Source: UBA1738 sp003453455
GTDB lineage: Bacteria > Bacillota > Clostridia > UBA1381
DNA length: 7,308 bases
Direction of reading: 5' to 3'
Assembly (NCBI GenBank): GCA_946621875.1
Contig: CAMOOX010000058.1
Coordinates: 1 to 7,308, forward strand
In this document: positions 1-5,760 of the stretch, one piece after another
Layout: each line of letters opens with the position of its first letter
Numbering within the stretch: the stretch's first letter is position 1
Made by a program: the position numbers and the translations under genes
The notes under the pieces: model-generated
Told to the model about the DNA's origin: nothing
Seen by the model: the letters and a program-made list of their open reading frames with translations, nothing else
Database searches by the model: none

Positions 1-1
1 A

Positions 2-304
2 ACAGCAGGAAGAGAACAGCTTGGTGAATTTGCACCTATGTTTGCACATTTAAATGATGATGTGCTGTTCGGTGAGGTATGGAATGAAAATGCCATTGAT
101 ACTAAAACAAAGTGTATTATAACAGTAGTATCACTTATGGCTTCGGGTATAACAGATTCTTCTCTTTCGTACCACCTGCAAAATGCCAAAAACAACGGCG
201 TTACAAAAGAAGAAATATCGGCAATTATAACGCACGCCACAATGTATGCCGGTTGGCCAAAAGGCTGGGCGGTATTCAGATTGGCAAAGGAAATATGGAA
301 ATAA
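2..304 (+). CDS. Carboxymuconolactone decarboxylase (CMD) family protein, 5'-truncated by the window edge
   Basis: The frame is open from base 2 to the TAA at 302-304, and the residues before the first ATG at 38 (TAGREQLGEFAP) fit the start of a CMD domain, so the real start lies outside the window and the ATG at 38 is internal. The visible ~100 residues include the family's helical core, with the C-terminal block around ITHATMYAGWP. CMD proteins are small all-helical oligomers; some decarboxylate gamma-carboxymuconolactone, others (AhpD type) are thiol peroxidases using a CxxC pair. No cysteine pair is present here (the only Cys is in TKCIITV), so an AhpD-type peroxidase is unlikely and the substrate is unknown. 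It ends 18 bases before the next start and is probably cotranscribed with the flavodoxin lipoprotein, a common pairing in Clostridia. Family call is firm, function is not. Confidence 0.88.
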   Translation, partial: TAGREQLGEFAPMFAHLNDDVLFGEVWNENAIDTKTKCIITVVSLMASGITDSSLSYHLQNAKNNGVTKEEISAIITHATMYAGWPKGWAVFRLAKEIWK

Positions 305-305
305 G

Positions 306-311
306 AAGGAG
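306..311 (+). promoter_or_regulatory. Shine-Dalgarno site that fixes the start of the flavodoxin lipoprotein
   Basis: AAGGAG ends 11 bases before ATG 323. A GTG at 311 is in the same frame but overlaps this site, so it cannot be served by it; ATG 323 also gives a cleaner lipoprotein signal peptide beginning MKKTV. Confidence 0.7.
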
Positions 312-322
312 TGAAAACAAAT

Positions 323-1684
323 ATGAAAAAAACAGTATCTGTTATTTTGTCTTTTATTATGATGTTGAGCCTGACACTTACAGGGTGTGCGGCTGAAAAT
401 GAAACAGCACAGGAAAGTACAGAAATTATTTTACAAATTGACAATCCCGTTATGGTAGTAAATGGAGCGGAAAAGACCATTGACAACGAGGGAACTACGC
501 CGCTTATAATAAATGAAAGAACTCTCCTTCCTGTAAGAGCAGTTATTGAAGAAATCGGCGGCGGCGTTGGCTGGAATGGTGAAACAAGCGAGGTTACGCT
601 AAGCTACGGTAATGATGAAATCAAACTTACAATAGATAATACCGACGCATACTTGAATGGAGATAAGACTGTTTTGGATGCCGCACCGACTATTATAAAT
701 AATAGAACAATGCTTCCGATTAGATTTATTGCCGAAAGTTTTAAATTCGATGTAAAATGGGAAGCAGAAACGAAAAAAGTGATAATCACAAAGGGTGTAA
801 ATGCATCGGAGCAACCTGCCGATATTGAAGATGAAACAGCATCAAACGGTAACAAGAGTGCAGTAATATATTTTTCGTGTACCAATAACACAAAGAAGCT
901 TGCTGAAAAGATTGCAAAAGTTGCTGATGCAGAGATATTAGAGATAGTACCTTCTGAGCCTTACACAAGTGCAGACCTGAATTACAACAGCGATTGCCGC
1001 GCGAACCGAGAACAGAATGACGATACCGCACGCCCGGAAATTGCCACAAAGTTTGAATTAGACGGCTATGACACAATATACCTCGGATACCCGATATGGT
1101 GGGGAACAATGCCTAAAATTATCAACACATTCCTTGAAAGCTATGATTTGTCCGAAAAAACAGTTATGCCGTTCTGCACATCAGGAAGCAGCGGTATTGC
1201 TACGAGCGTAAACGCTATAAGAAAGTATCTGCCCAATGTTAAAGACGGAATGAGAGGAACATTGTCAACGACAGAAACAGAAATAAAAGAGTGGATAGAA
1301 AGTAATATACAAATGAAAAAAACAGAAACGAAAATGCTGCTCAAAATCGGAGATGATGTTTTAACTGCCACGATGGAAGATAACACATCGGCAGAGGCAC
1401 TTTATGAATTACTTAAAAACGGTAATGTTACAATAGATATGCACGATTATTCAAACTTTGAAAAGATCGGCACACTTCCGCAGTCTATTCCGAGAAATGA
1501 TAAGCAGATAAACACAGATTACGGAGATATAATTCTGTATCAGGGAAATCAGTTTGCTATCTATTATGATAAAAATTCTTGGAATTTTACCAAACTCGGT
1601 CACATTGATAACATATCCAAAGAGGATTTGAAGGCTATTCTTGGAGATGGTGATGTTACCGTAGAGCTTTCAATTAAGAAATGA
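323..1684 (+). CDS. Lipoprotein: copper-amine-oxidase-N-like repeats, flavodoxin domain, cyclophilin-like domain
   Basis: The 453-residue protein begins with a lipoprotein signal peptide: KK, a hydrophobic stretch and lipobox LTGC, with Cys22 the predicted lipidated residue, so it should sit on the outer face of the membrane. Residues ~35-157 hold two copies of the copper amine oxidase N-terminal type repeat (LIINERTLLPVRAVIEE and TIINNRTMLPIRFIAES, each followed by a GW/KW strand), usually a wall-facing module and not an oxidase. Residues ~180-328 are a flavodoxin of the Flavodoxin_4 type: the FMN-phosphate loop is SCTNNT (185-190), with GYPIWWGTMP (255-264) and PFCTSGSSGI (283-292) forming the flavin pocket. 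Residues ~337-453 match the small cyclophilin-like domain often fused or adjacent to such flavodoxins (LPQSIPRND, GDIILYQGNQFAIYYD). The predicted role is electron transfer or quinone reduction outside the cytoplasm; the partner is unknown. Downstream flavin reductase suggests a shared redox role. Confidence 0.9.
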   Translation: MKKTVSVILSFIMMLSLTLTGCAAENETAQESTEIILQIDNPVMVVNGAEKTIDNEGTTPLIINERTLLPVRAVIEEIGGGVGWNGETSEVTLSYGNDEIKLTIDNTDAYLNGDKTVLDAAPTIINNRTMLPIRFIAESFKFDVKWEAETKKVIITKGVNASEQPADIEDETASNGNKSAVIYFSCTNNTKKLAEKIAKVADAEILEIVPSEPYTSADLNYNSDCRANREQNDDTARPEIATKFELDGYDTIYLGYPIWWGTMPKIINTFLESYDLSEKTVMPFCTSGSSGIATSVNAIRKYLPNVKDGMRGTLSTTETEIKEWIESNIQMKKTETKMLLKIGDDVLTATMEDNTSAEALYELLKNGNVTIDMHDYSNFEKIGTLPQSIPRNDKQINTDYGDIILYQGNQFAIYYDKNSWNFTKLGHIDNISKEDLKAILGDGDVTVELSIKK

Positions 1685-1704
1685 ACTAAAATGGAGGAGT
1701 ATAT

Positions 1705-2268
1705 ATGAGAAAGAATATTAAAACAACAGAGGCAATTTTCCCGATGCCTGTGCTTTTGGTGGCAACTTACAATGAGGACGGCACAGTAAATGTGATGAAT
1801 GCCGCATGGGGAACTATGGTGGAAAGGAATATTGTTGCACTTAATCTAACCGAAACACATAAAACTGTAAAAAATATTAAAGAGAGAAAAGCTTTCACCG
1901 TGAGCATAGCCGATGCTAAACATGTTACGCAAGCAGATTATTTTGGCGTGGCTTCAGGTAATAAAGTTTCAGACAAATTTGCAAAAAGTAAATTAACAGC
2001 AACAAAGTCCGAAAATGTAGATGCGCCGATTGTAAACGAATTTCCTATATGTATGGAGTGTGAATTTATAGAATATCAGGACGGTGATTACGGCCTGGGC
2101 GTTATAGGAAAGGTCGTTAATGTGACAGCCGACGAAAGCATTATGAGCGGCGAAAATGTCGATATTGAAAAAGTGGGCGCAATAGCGTTTGATCCTTACA
2201 CGCACGGCTATTATAAGGTAACAGAGCGTGTTGGAAATGCTTTTAGCGATGGGCTGAAAATAAAATAA
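1705..2268 (+). CDS. Flavin reductase family protein (flavoredoxin-like, FMN-binding split barrel)
   Basis: The 187-residue product has the length and landmarks of the flavin reductase-like FMN-binding split barrel family: the N-terminal FPMPVLLVATYNEDGTVNVMNAAW strand-turn-strand, the LNLTETHKTVKNIKERKAFTVSIA block that usually contacts flavin, and the C-terminal GVIGKVVNV strand. Members bind FMN and either reduce free flavin with NAD(P)H or act as one-electron carriers; it should be cytoplasmic since there is no signal peptide. The ATG at 1705 is preceded by a strong GGAGGAG at 1693-1699. It lies 20 bases after the lipoprotein gene and 37 bases before the next gene, consistent with one transcript. 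The specific electron donor and acceptor cannot be told from sequence. Confidence 0.9.
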   Translation: MRKNIKTTEAIFPMPVLLVATYNEDGTVNVMNAAWGTMVERNIVALNLTETHKTVKNIKERKAFTVSIADAKHVTQADYFGVASGNKVSDKFAKSKLTATKSENVDAPIVNEFPICMECEFIEYQDGDYGLGVIGKVVNVTADESIMSGENVDIEKVGAIAFDPYTHGYYKVTERVGNAFSDGLKIK

Positions 2269-2305
2269 CTAAAAATTCTGTTTTTAATATCACAAGAGGA
2301 CACAA

Positions 2306-2629
2306 ATGAGTATTACAATTAACATTTATTATGCAGGCAAAAGCGGAAGTGCAAAAGCGTTTGCCGAGGAAATGGAGCAAAGCGGAATAGCTGATAGAAT
2401 AAGAAAAGAAGAAGGTAATTTGCGCTATGACTATTTTTTTCCGTTTTCTGACAAAGAAACGGTTTTGCTTATTGACAGTTGGGAAAATCAAAAGGCTTTG
2501 GACGCACATCACGCTTCGCCGATGATGTCGGAAATTGCTGTTCTTCGTGAAAAGTATGATTTGCATATGAGGGTTGAACGGTATTCAACAGTAAATAGCA
2601 CAAATGATGACATATTCATAAGAAAGTAA
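2306..2629 (+). CDS. Antibiotic biosynthesis monooxygenase (ABM) domain protein, putative quinol monooxygenase type
   Basis: The 107-residue product has the ferredoxin-like ABM fold seen in small cofactor-free oxygenases such as YgiN: an N-terminal strand with basic helix, the central GNLRYDYFFPFSDKETVLLIDSWENQKALDAHHASPMM block (residues ~38-74), and a C-terminal strand LHMRVERYS. The WENQKALDAHHAS motif is the family signature. AGAGGA at 2295-2300 is placed properly for ATG 2306. Members oxidise or isomerise aromatic and quinol compounds, but many are uncharacterised and in an anaerobe oxygenation is not certain. It closes the run of redox genes; I see no convincing terminator hairpin in the 100 bases after it, so some read-through into the next unit is possible. 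Confidence 0.85.
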   Translation: MSITINIYYAGKSGSAKAFAEEMEQSGIADRIRKEEGNLRYDYFFPFSDKETVLLIDSWENQKALDAHHASPMMSEIAVLREKYDLHMRVERYSTVNSTNDDIFIRK

Positions 2630-2725
2630 CATTAAATTATTAAAAATACAAGCATTTAAAAAGAGCGGATTGTTTTCAATTTCATAAACGATGCGGAAAT
2701 AGTAAAAAAATTTAAAAATTTTAAT

Positions 2726-2744
2726 TGTAACTATTGACATTACA
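2726..2744 (+). promoter_or_regulatory. Operator copy 1 (TGTAA-N9-TTACA) overlapping the -35 box of the SnoaL-like gene
   Basis: TGTAACTATTGACATTACA has 5-base inverted arms around a 9-base centre and contains the -35 hexamer. It is identical at 17 of 19 positions to the site in front of the Rrf2 gene (3627-3645) and shares its arms with the site at 2768-2786. A bound protein here would block RNA polymerase. Assignment to the neighbouring Rrf2 regulator is inference from the shared sequence and adjacency. Confidence 0.78.
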
Positions 2745-2762
2745 AAAAATATGTGTTATCCT
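2734..2762 (+). promoter_or_regulatory. Sigma-A-type promoter of the SnoaL-like gene
   Basis: The -35 TTGACA (2734-2739) is consensus, the spacer is 17 bases, and the -10 is TATCCT (2757-2762) with an upstream TG at 2754-2755 giving an extended -10. The A/T-run stretch at about 2703-2724 could serve as an UP element. Transcription should start near 2769, inside the second operator, about 40 bases before the ATG. Confidence 0.75.
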
Positions 2763-2765
2763 CTA

Positions 2766-2788
2766 TATGTAACAATAATTGTTACATA
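2766..2788 (+). promoter_or_regulatory. Operator copy 2: perfect 11-base inverted repeat at the predicted transcription start
   Basis: Arms at 2766-2776 and 2778-2788 are exact reverse complements around a single A at 2777. The inner 19 bases, TGTAACAATAATTGTTACA, fit the same TGTAA-N9-TTACA pattern as the other two sites. Its position just after the -10 box fits a repressor site; the transcript could also form this hairpin, but there is no T-tract and a protein-binding role is favoured by recurrence of the pattern. Confidence 0.8.
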
Positions 2789-2796
2789 ATTGTTTT

Positions 2797-2802
2797 GGAG
2801 GT
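2797..2802 (+). promoter_or_regulatory. Shine-Dalgarno site that fixes the start of the SnoaL-like gene
   Basis: GGAGGT lies 7 bases before ATG 2810. The frame remains open further upstream through a GTG at 2753, but that lies inside the promoter and would be upstream of the transcription start, so ATG 2810 is the start. Confidence 0.85.
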
Positions 2803-2809
2803 ATTTATT

Positions 2810-3580
2810 ATGAAAAACACAGAAAAAGCATTAGCACTAATCGGAACATTCGCAACAGGTGATATAGAAAAGGCAAGGGAGCTTTTGGCAGATGGATATA
2901 TTCAGCATAACCTTGCTTTTGGAACAGGGGCAGCAGCTTTTATAGGAGCGGTAGCAGGATTAAATGCAGCGCCCGTTAAAACAACCGTAAATAACATCAG
3001 AGCATTTGAAGATGGAGACAAAGTATTTTTACAGACTGTTTATAACTTTGCAGGTGCAGGAGAACAGGTAGCATTTGATGTTTTCCGTTTTGATGAGAAT
3101 GGGAAAATAGCAGAGCATTGGGATAATCTTGCAGATAAAGCCGCACCTAATCCAAGCGGTCACACGCAAATTGATGGCACACTTGAAAAGAAAAATGTCG
3201 ATAAAGAAGAAACGCGAAAAGTTGTTGCAGGTTTTGTAGGTGATGTTTTAAGAGGCGAGCACCCTGAAAAACTAACCTCGTATTTTGACGGCGATGATTA
3301 TATTCAGCATAATACGGGAATTGCAGACGGTTTGTCAGGTCTGGGTGCAGCTCTGGAAGCGCTTAACAAGCAGGGAATTGCCATGATTTACAATAAGACA
3401 CATTATGTTCTTGCAGACGGCGATTATGCGTTGGCAATAAGTGAAGGAACATTTGGCGGTGCAAACACAACATATTATGACCTTTTCCGAGTAGAAAACG
3501 GTAAAATAGCAGAACATTGGGATATTATGGAAACTCTTGCCGATAAAGAAACATGGCAGAATGAAAACGGCAAATTCTAA
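2810..3580 (+). CDS. Tandem SnoaL-like/NTF2-like protein
   Basis: The 256-residue cytoplasmic protein is two SnoaL/NTF2-like cone-shaped domains in tandem. Each half begins with a helix, carries YIQHN (residues 30-34 and 164-168) and ends with an FR...NGKIAEHWD strand (92-105 and 226-238), so an internal duplication is evident; even 14 bases (2897-2910 and 3299-3312) are identical. The YIQHN and EHWD motifs are typical of the SnoaL-like subgroup whose members are predicted small-molecule cyclases, isomerases or binding proteins; the substrate is unknown. It is transcribed alone, between its own promoter and a terminator. Two operators flank the promoter and match the operator of the downstream Rrf2 gene, so this is the likely main target of that regulator and may act on an electrophile or its product (inference). 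Confidence 0.85.
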   Translation: MKNTEKALALIGTFATGDIEKARELLADGYIQHNLAFGTGAAAFIGAVAGLNAAPVKTTVNNIRAFEDGDKVFLQTVYNFAGAGEQVAFDVFRFDENGKIAEHWDNLADKAAPNPSGHTQIDGTLEKKNVDKEETRKVVAGFVGDVLRGEHPEKLTSYFDGDDYIQHNTGIADGLSGLGAALEALNKQGIAMIYNKTHYVLADGDYALAISEGTFGGANTTYYDLFRVENGKIAEHWDIMETLADKETWQNENGKF

Positions 3581-3596
3581 AAAGATAATATCTGAA

Positions 3597-3624
3597 AAAG
3601 GAGTCCGTTTTGGACTCCTTTATT
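3597..3624 (+). terminator. Intrinsic terminator after the SnoaL-like gene
   Basis: Arms 3597-3606 (AAAGGAGTCC) and 3612-3621 (GGACTCCTTT) are exact reverse complements around a 5-base GTTTT loop, followed by TTTATT. The U-tract is short, so termination may be partial. It sits 17 bases after the stop codon and separates this unit from the Rrf2 promoter. Confidence 0.85.
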
Positions 3625-3626
3625 AA

Positions 3627-3645
3627 TGTAACCGTTGACATTACA
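3627..3645 (+). promoter_or_regulatory. Operator copy 3 (TGTAA-N9-TTACA) overlapping the -35 box of the Rrf2 operon
   Basis: TGTAACCGTTGACATTACA has the same arms and spacing as the two sites upstream of the SnoaL-like gene and again contains the -35 TTGACA. Its position directly ahead of the Rrf2 gene suggests negative autoregulation of the regulator and the genes behind it. Confidence 0.8.
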
Positions 3646-3663
3646 GTTGGATTTTGTTATAAT
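3635..3663 (+). promoter_or_regulatory. Consensus promoter of the Rrf2-macrodomain-SirTM operon
   Basis: TTGACA (3635-3640), a 17-base spacer and TATAAT (3658-3663) match sigma-A consensus at every position, with TG at 3655-3656 as an extended -10. Transcription should begin near 3670, leaving a leader of only about 17 bases. So strong a core promoter makes sense if it is normally held by a repressor. Confidence 0.88.
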
Positions 3664-3686
3664 TATTCCGAAAAGAGGTGTAACAA

Positions 3687-4142
3687 ATGCAGATATCAAG
3701 CCGATTTACAATAGCAATTCATATTTTTACTTGCGTTGAGGTTTTTAAGGACGAATATAATGTTACAAGTGATTTTCTTGCGGGTAGCATAAATGTCAAT
3801 CCTGTTGTTATACGCCGCATATTAGGTCAACTGACAGGTGCGGATTTAATTGAAGTAAAAAGAGGCAAAGGCGGAGGGATTTCTGTAAAAAAACCGCTTA
3901 ATAAAATCACTTTTTACGATATATACAAAGCGGTTGAATGTGTTGATAACGGCAAGCTTTTTCATTTTCATGAAAATCCCAACCCCGAGTGTCCTGTCGG
4001 AAGGAATATTCACTATGTTTTAGACGGTGAATTATCTGATATACAAACTGCGATGGAAACAAGTATGAAGCAGAAAACAATAGCAGATGTAATAGAATCA
4101 GCGAAAAAACGGATTGAGGGAGAAAAGAAAGACAGTTGTTAA
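3687..4142 (+). CDS. Rrf2-family transcriptional regulator (YwnA/HypR-like)
   Basis: The 151-residue protein has the Rrf2 winged helix-turn-helix: MQISSRFTIAIHIFTC at the N-terminus, recognition region NVNPVVIRRILGQLTGADLIEVKRGKGGG (residues 36-64) as helix and wing, then the dimerisation helix. Length is typical. The PNPECPVGRNIHYVLD block (98-113) resembles the YwnA/HypR-type subgroup; there is no three-cysteine cluster of the IscR/NsrR kind, so an iron-sulfur cofactor is unlikely. Cysteines are at 16, 85, 102 and 151; Cys102 is the best candidate redox sensor by analogy with HypR of Staphylococcus, which senses hypochlorite through cysteine oxidation. It has an SD (AGAGGTG, 3674-3680) and heads an operon whose promoter carries a matching operator. 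Repression with release by oxidants or electrophiles is inferred, not shown. Confidence 0.92.
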   Translation: MQISSRFTIAIHIFTCVEVFKDEYNVTSDFLAGSINVNPVVIRRILGQLTGADLIEVKRGKGGGISVKKPLNKITFYDIYKAVECVDNGKLFHFHENPNPECPVGRNIHYVLDGELSDIQTAMETSMKQKTIADVIESAKKRIEGEKKDSC

Positions 4143-4153
4143 TAGGTGAGCGT

Positions 4154-4915
4154 ATGGAAAATAAACTTGATTTTTTAATAAATTATCTTCTTTCTGAAAG
4201 AAATGATAATATAAAAATACCAGATGATGAACAGGACAAATTCAATCTATATCGAAGCCTTGTAAATATACGCCCGGCGAGTATGGCTGACAGTCGGTAT
4301 ATGGAAACAGAGGATGCGTTTCTGAAAGCGGTTATTGCGAAAAAGGGCATTACCGATATAGCTGACCTTGCGCCCATAGAAAAAAGCATTTATTTATGGC
4401 AGGGTGATATTACAACGCTTAAATGCGGTGCAATCGTAAATGCCGCAAATTCAGGAATGACAGGGTGCTATCAGCCATGTCACTCCTGTATTGACAACTG
4501 CATACATACCTTTGCAGGTATAAGACTGCGTTACAAGTGCAGTCAGATTATGGAAAAGCAAGGATATGAAGAACCGACAGGCAAAGCAAAAATCACACCT
4601 GCATATAATTTGCCCTGTGATTTTGTGCTGCACACGGTAGGACCTATTGTATCGGGCAAGCTCACAAATATTCATAAGAAATTACTGAAAAGTTCTTATC
4701 AATCCTGCCTTGAACTCGCCATGCAAAACAATATAAAAAGTATAGCGTTTTGCTGTATATCAACCGGGGTGTTCGGATTTCCGCAGAATGAGGCGGCAGA
4801 AATTGCAGTAAATACCGTAAGGGAATTTCTGAAAACGCATAAAATCGAGGTGATATTCAATTTTTTCAAAGATACAGATTACCAAATCTATAAGCAATTA
4901 CTCGGAAGAAGTTAA
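4154..4915 (+). CDS. Macrodomain protein-ADP-ribose hydrolase, zinc-type, paired with SirTM
   Basis: The 253-residue protein has an N-terminal helical extension (1-75) and a macrodomain (about 78-253). Visible ADP-ribose-binding motifs are QGDIT (83-87), VNAANS (95-100), the TGKAKIT strand (142-148) and the phosphate loop STGVFGFP (203-210). The Cys/His-rich stretch GCYQPCHSCIDNCIH (104-118) replaces the usual glycine-rich catalytic loop and marks the zinc-containing macrodomain clade found next to SirTM, whose members remove the ADP-ribose that SirTM adds. The start ATG 4154 has AGGTGAG at 4144-4150, 11 bases after the Rrf2 stop; an in-frame TTG at 4136 overlaps that gene and is less likely. 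Its 3' end probably overlaps the SirTM frame, implying coupled translation. Family assignment is strong; the protein target is not known here. Confidence 0.93.
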   Translation: MENKLDFLINYLLSERNDNIKIPDDEQDKFNLYRSLVNIRPASMADSRYMETEDAFLKAVIAKKGITDIADLAPIEKSIYLWQGDITTLKCGAIVNAANSGMTGCYQPCHSCIDNCIHTFAGIRLRYKCSQIMEKQGYEEPTGKAKITPAYNLPCDFVLHTVGPIVSGKLTNIHKKLLKSSYQSCLELAMQNNIKSIAFCCISTGVFGFPQNEAAEIAVNTVREFLKTHKIEVIFNFFKDTDYQIYKQLLGRS

Positions 4916-5735
4916 AAGGCTGAAAAATGAAATTGAAAACGCCGACGCAATTTTAATCGGAGCAGGCGCGGGACTTTCAACAGCCGCCGGATTTATATAT
5001 GACGGTAAGAATTTCCGAAAGCACTTTGGCGATTTTGAAGAAAAATACGGTTTTTGCGATATGTATTCGGGAGGATTTTATCCTTACAAAACAAAGGAGG
5101 AATTTTGGGCATACTGGTCAAGATATATTAATTTGAACCGCTATGCAGCTTCGGAAAACGGCACATATAAAAATCTGTATGAAATTGTGAAGAATAAAGA
5201 TTATTTTGTGCTTACTACAAATGTTGATCATCAATTTCAAAAAGCAGGCTTTGATAAAAAAAGGCTTTTTTATACGCAGGGCGATTTTGGTTTATTCCAA
5301 TGCAGCGAGCCGTGTCATCAAAAGACATACGACAACGAAAATATTATAAAGCAAATGGTTGAATTACAGAAGGATATGCGTATTCCAACAGAGCTGATAC
5401 CAAAGTGTCCGAAATGCGGTAAGCCTATGACGACAAATCTGCGAAGTGATGATAAATTTGTGCAGGATGAGGGTTGGTATATAGCGGCAGAGAGGTACGA
5501 AGATTTTGTCCGCCGTCACGAAAATTCATATATTCTCTATCTGGAACTGGGGGTTGGCTATAATACTCCTGTAATTATAAAATACCCATTCTGGCAGATG
5601 ACGGCAAAAAATCCAAAAGCAGTTTATGCCTGCCTTAATTTTGGCGAGGCAGCAATTCCGAACGAAATTGAGAAACAGAGTATTTGCATTAACGGAGATA
5701 TAAAGGAAATTCTCGAAGAAATCAAAAACAAATAA
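4890..5735 (+). CDS. sirTM: Class M sirtuin (SirTM), protein ADP-ribosyltransferase; non-canonical or lost start codon
   Basis: Numbering from ATA 4890 gives 281 residues. The Rossmann NAD loop is GAGAGLSTAAG (24-34). TTNVDHQF (109-116) and YTQGDFG (128-134) are the class M versions of the sirtuin TQNID and HGS motifs: Gln130 stands where deacetylating sirtuins have the catalytic His, and Asn111 and Gln130 are 19 apart as in streptococcal SirTM. Four zinc cysteines are at 138, 142, 173 and 176, followed by the LELGVGYNTP motif. Class M enzymes transfer ADP-ribose from NAD+ to lipoylated GcvH-L in staphylococci and streptococci. The frame is open back to 4854 with no ATG, GTG or TTG; the first ATG (5061) is codon 58 and would lose the NAD loop. 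ATA 4890, followed by SNYSEEVKRL, sits where Met is expected; CTG 4920 is an alternative. Family call is firm, start is not. Confidence 0.85.
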   Translation: MSNYSEEVKRLKNEIENADAILIGAGAGLSTAAGFIYDGKNFRKHFGDFEEKYGFCDMYSGGFYPYKTKEEFWAYWSRYINLNRYAASENGTYKNLYEIVKNKDYFVLTTNVDHQFQKAGFDKKRLFYTQGDFGLFQCSEPCHQKTYDNENIIKQMVELQKDMRIPTELIPKCPKCGKPMTTNLRSDDKFVQDEGWYIAAERYEDFVRRHENSYILYLELGVGYNTPVIIKYPFWQMTAKNPKAVYACLNFGEAAIPNEIEKQSICINGDIKEILEEIKNK

Positions 5736-5760
5736 TATTAACGAAAGCGAGTTAGACTTT

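Noticed and set aside
112..396. Open frame overlapping the CMD gene and the start of the lipoprotein gene
   Set aside because: It is out of frame with two well-recognised genes, has no family resemblance, and lacks its own ribosome binding site.
2703..2724. A/T-rich inverted repeat before the SnoaL-like promoter
   Set aside because: Pure A/T content makes the symmetry uninformative; it may act as an UP element but not as a terminator or a specific operator.
4861..4920. Programmed +1 frameshift joining the macrodomain and SirTM
   Set aside because: The T-run and the stop context do not form a known +1 slippery site, and the two proteins are usually separate overlapping genes in bacteria; kept only as an alternative in the start-codon finding.
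5061..5735. ATG 5061 as the start of the sirtuin
   Set aside because: It would delete the NAD-binding GAGAGLS loop, although the upstream sequence in the same frame is clearly homologous sirtuin sequence.
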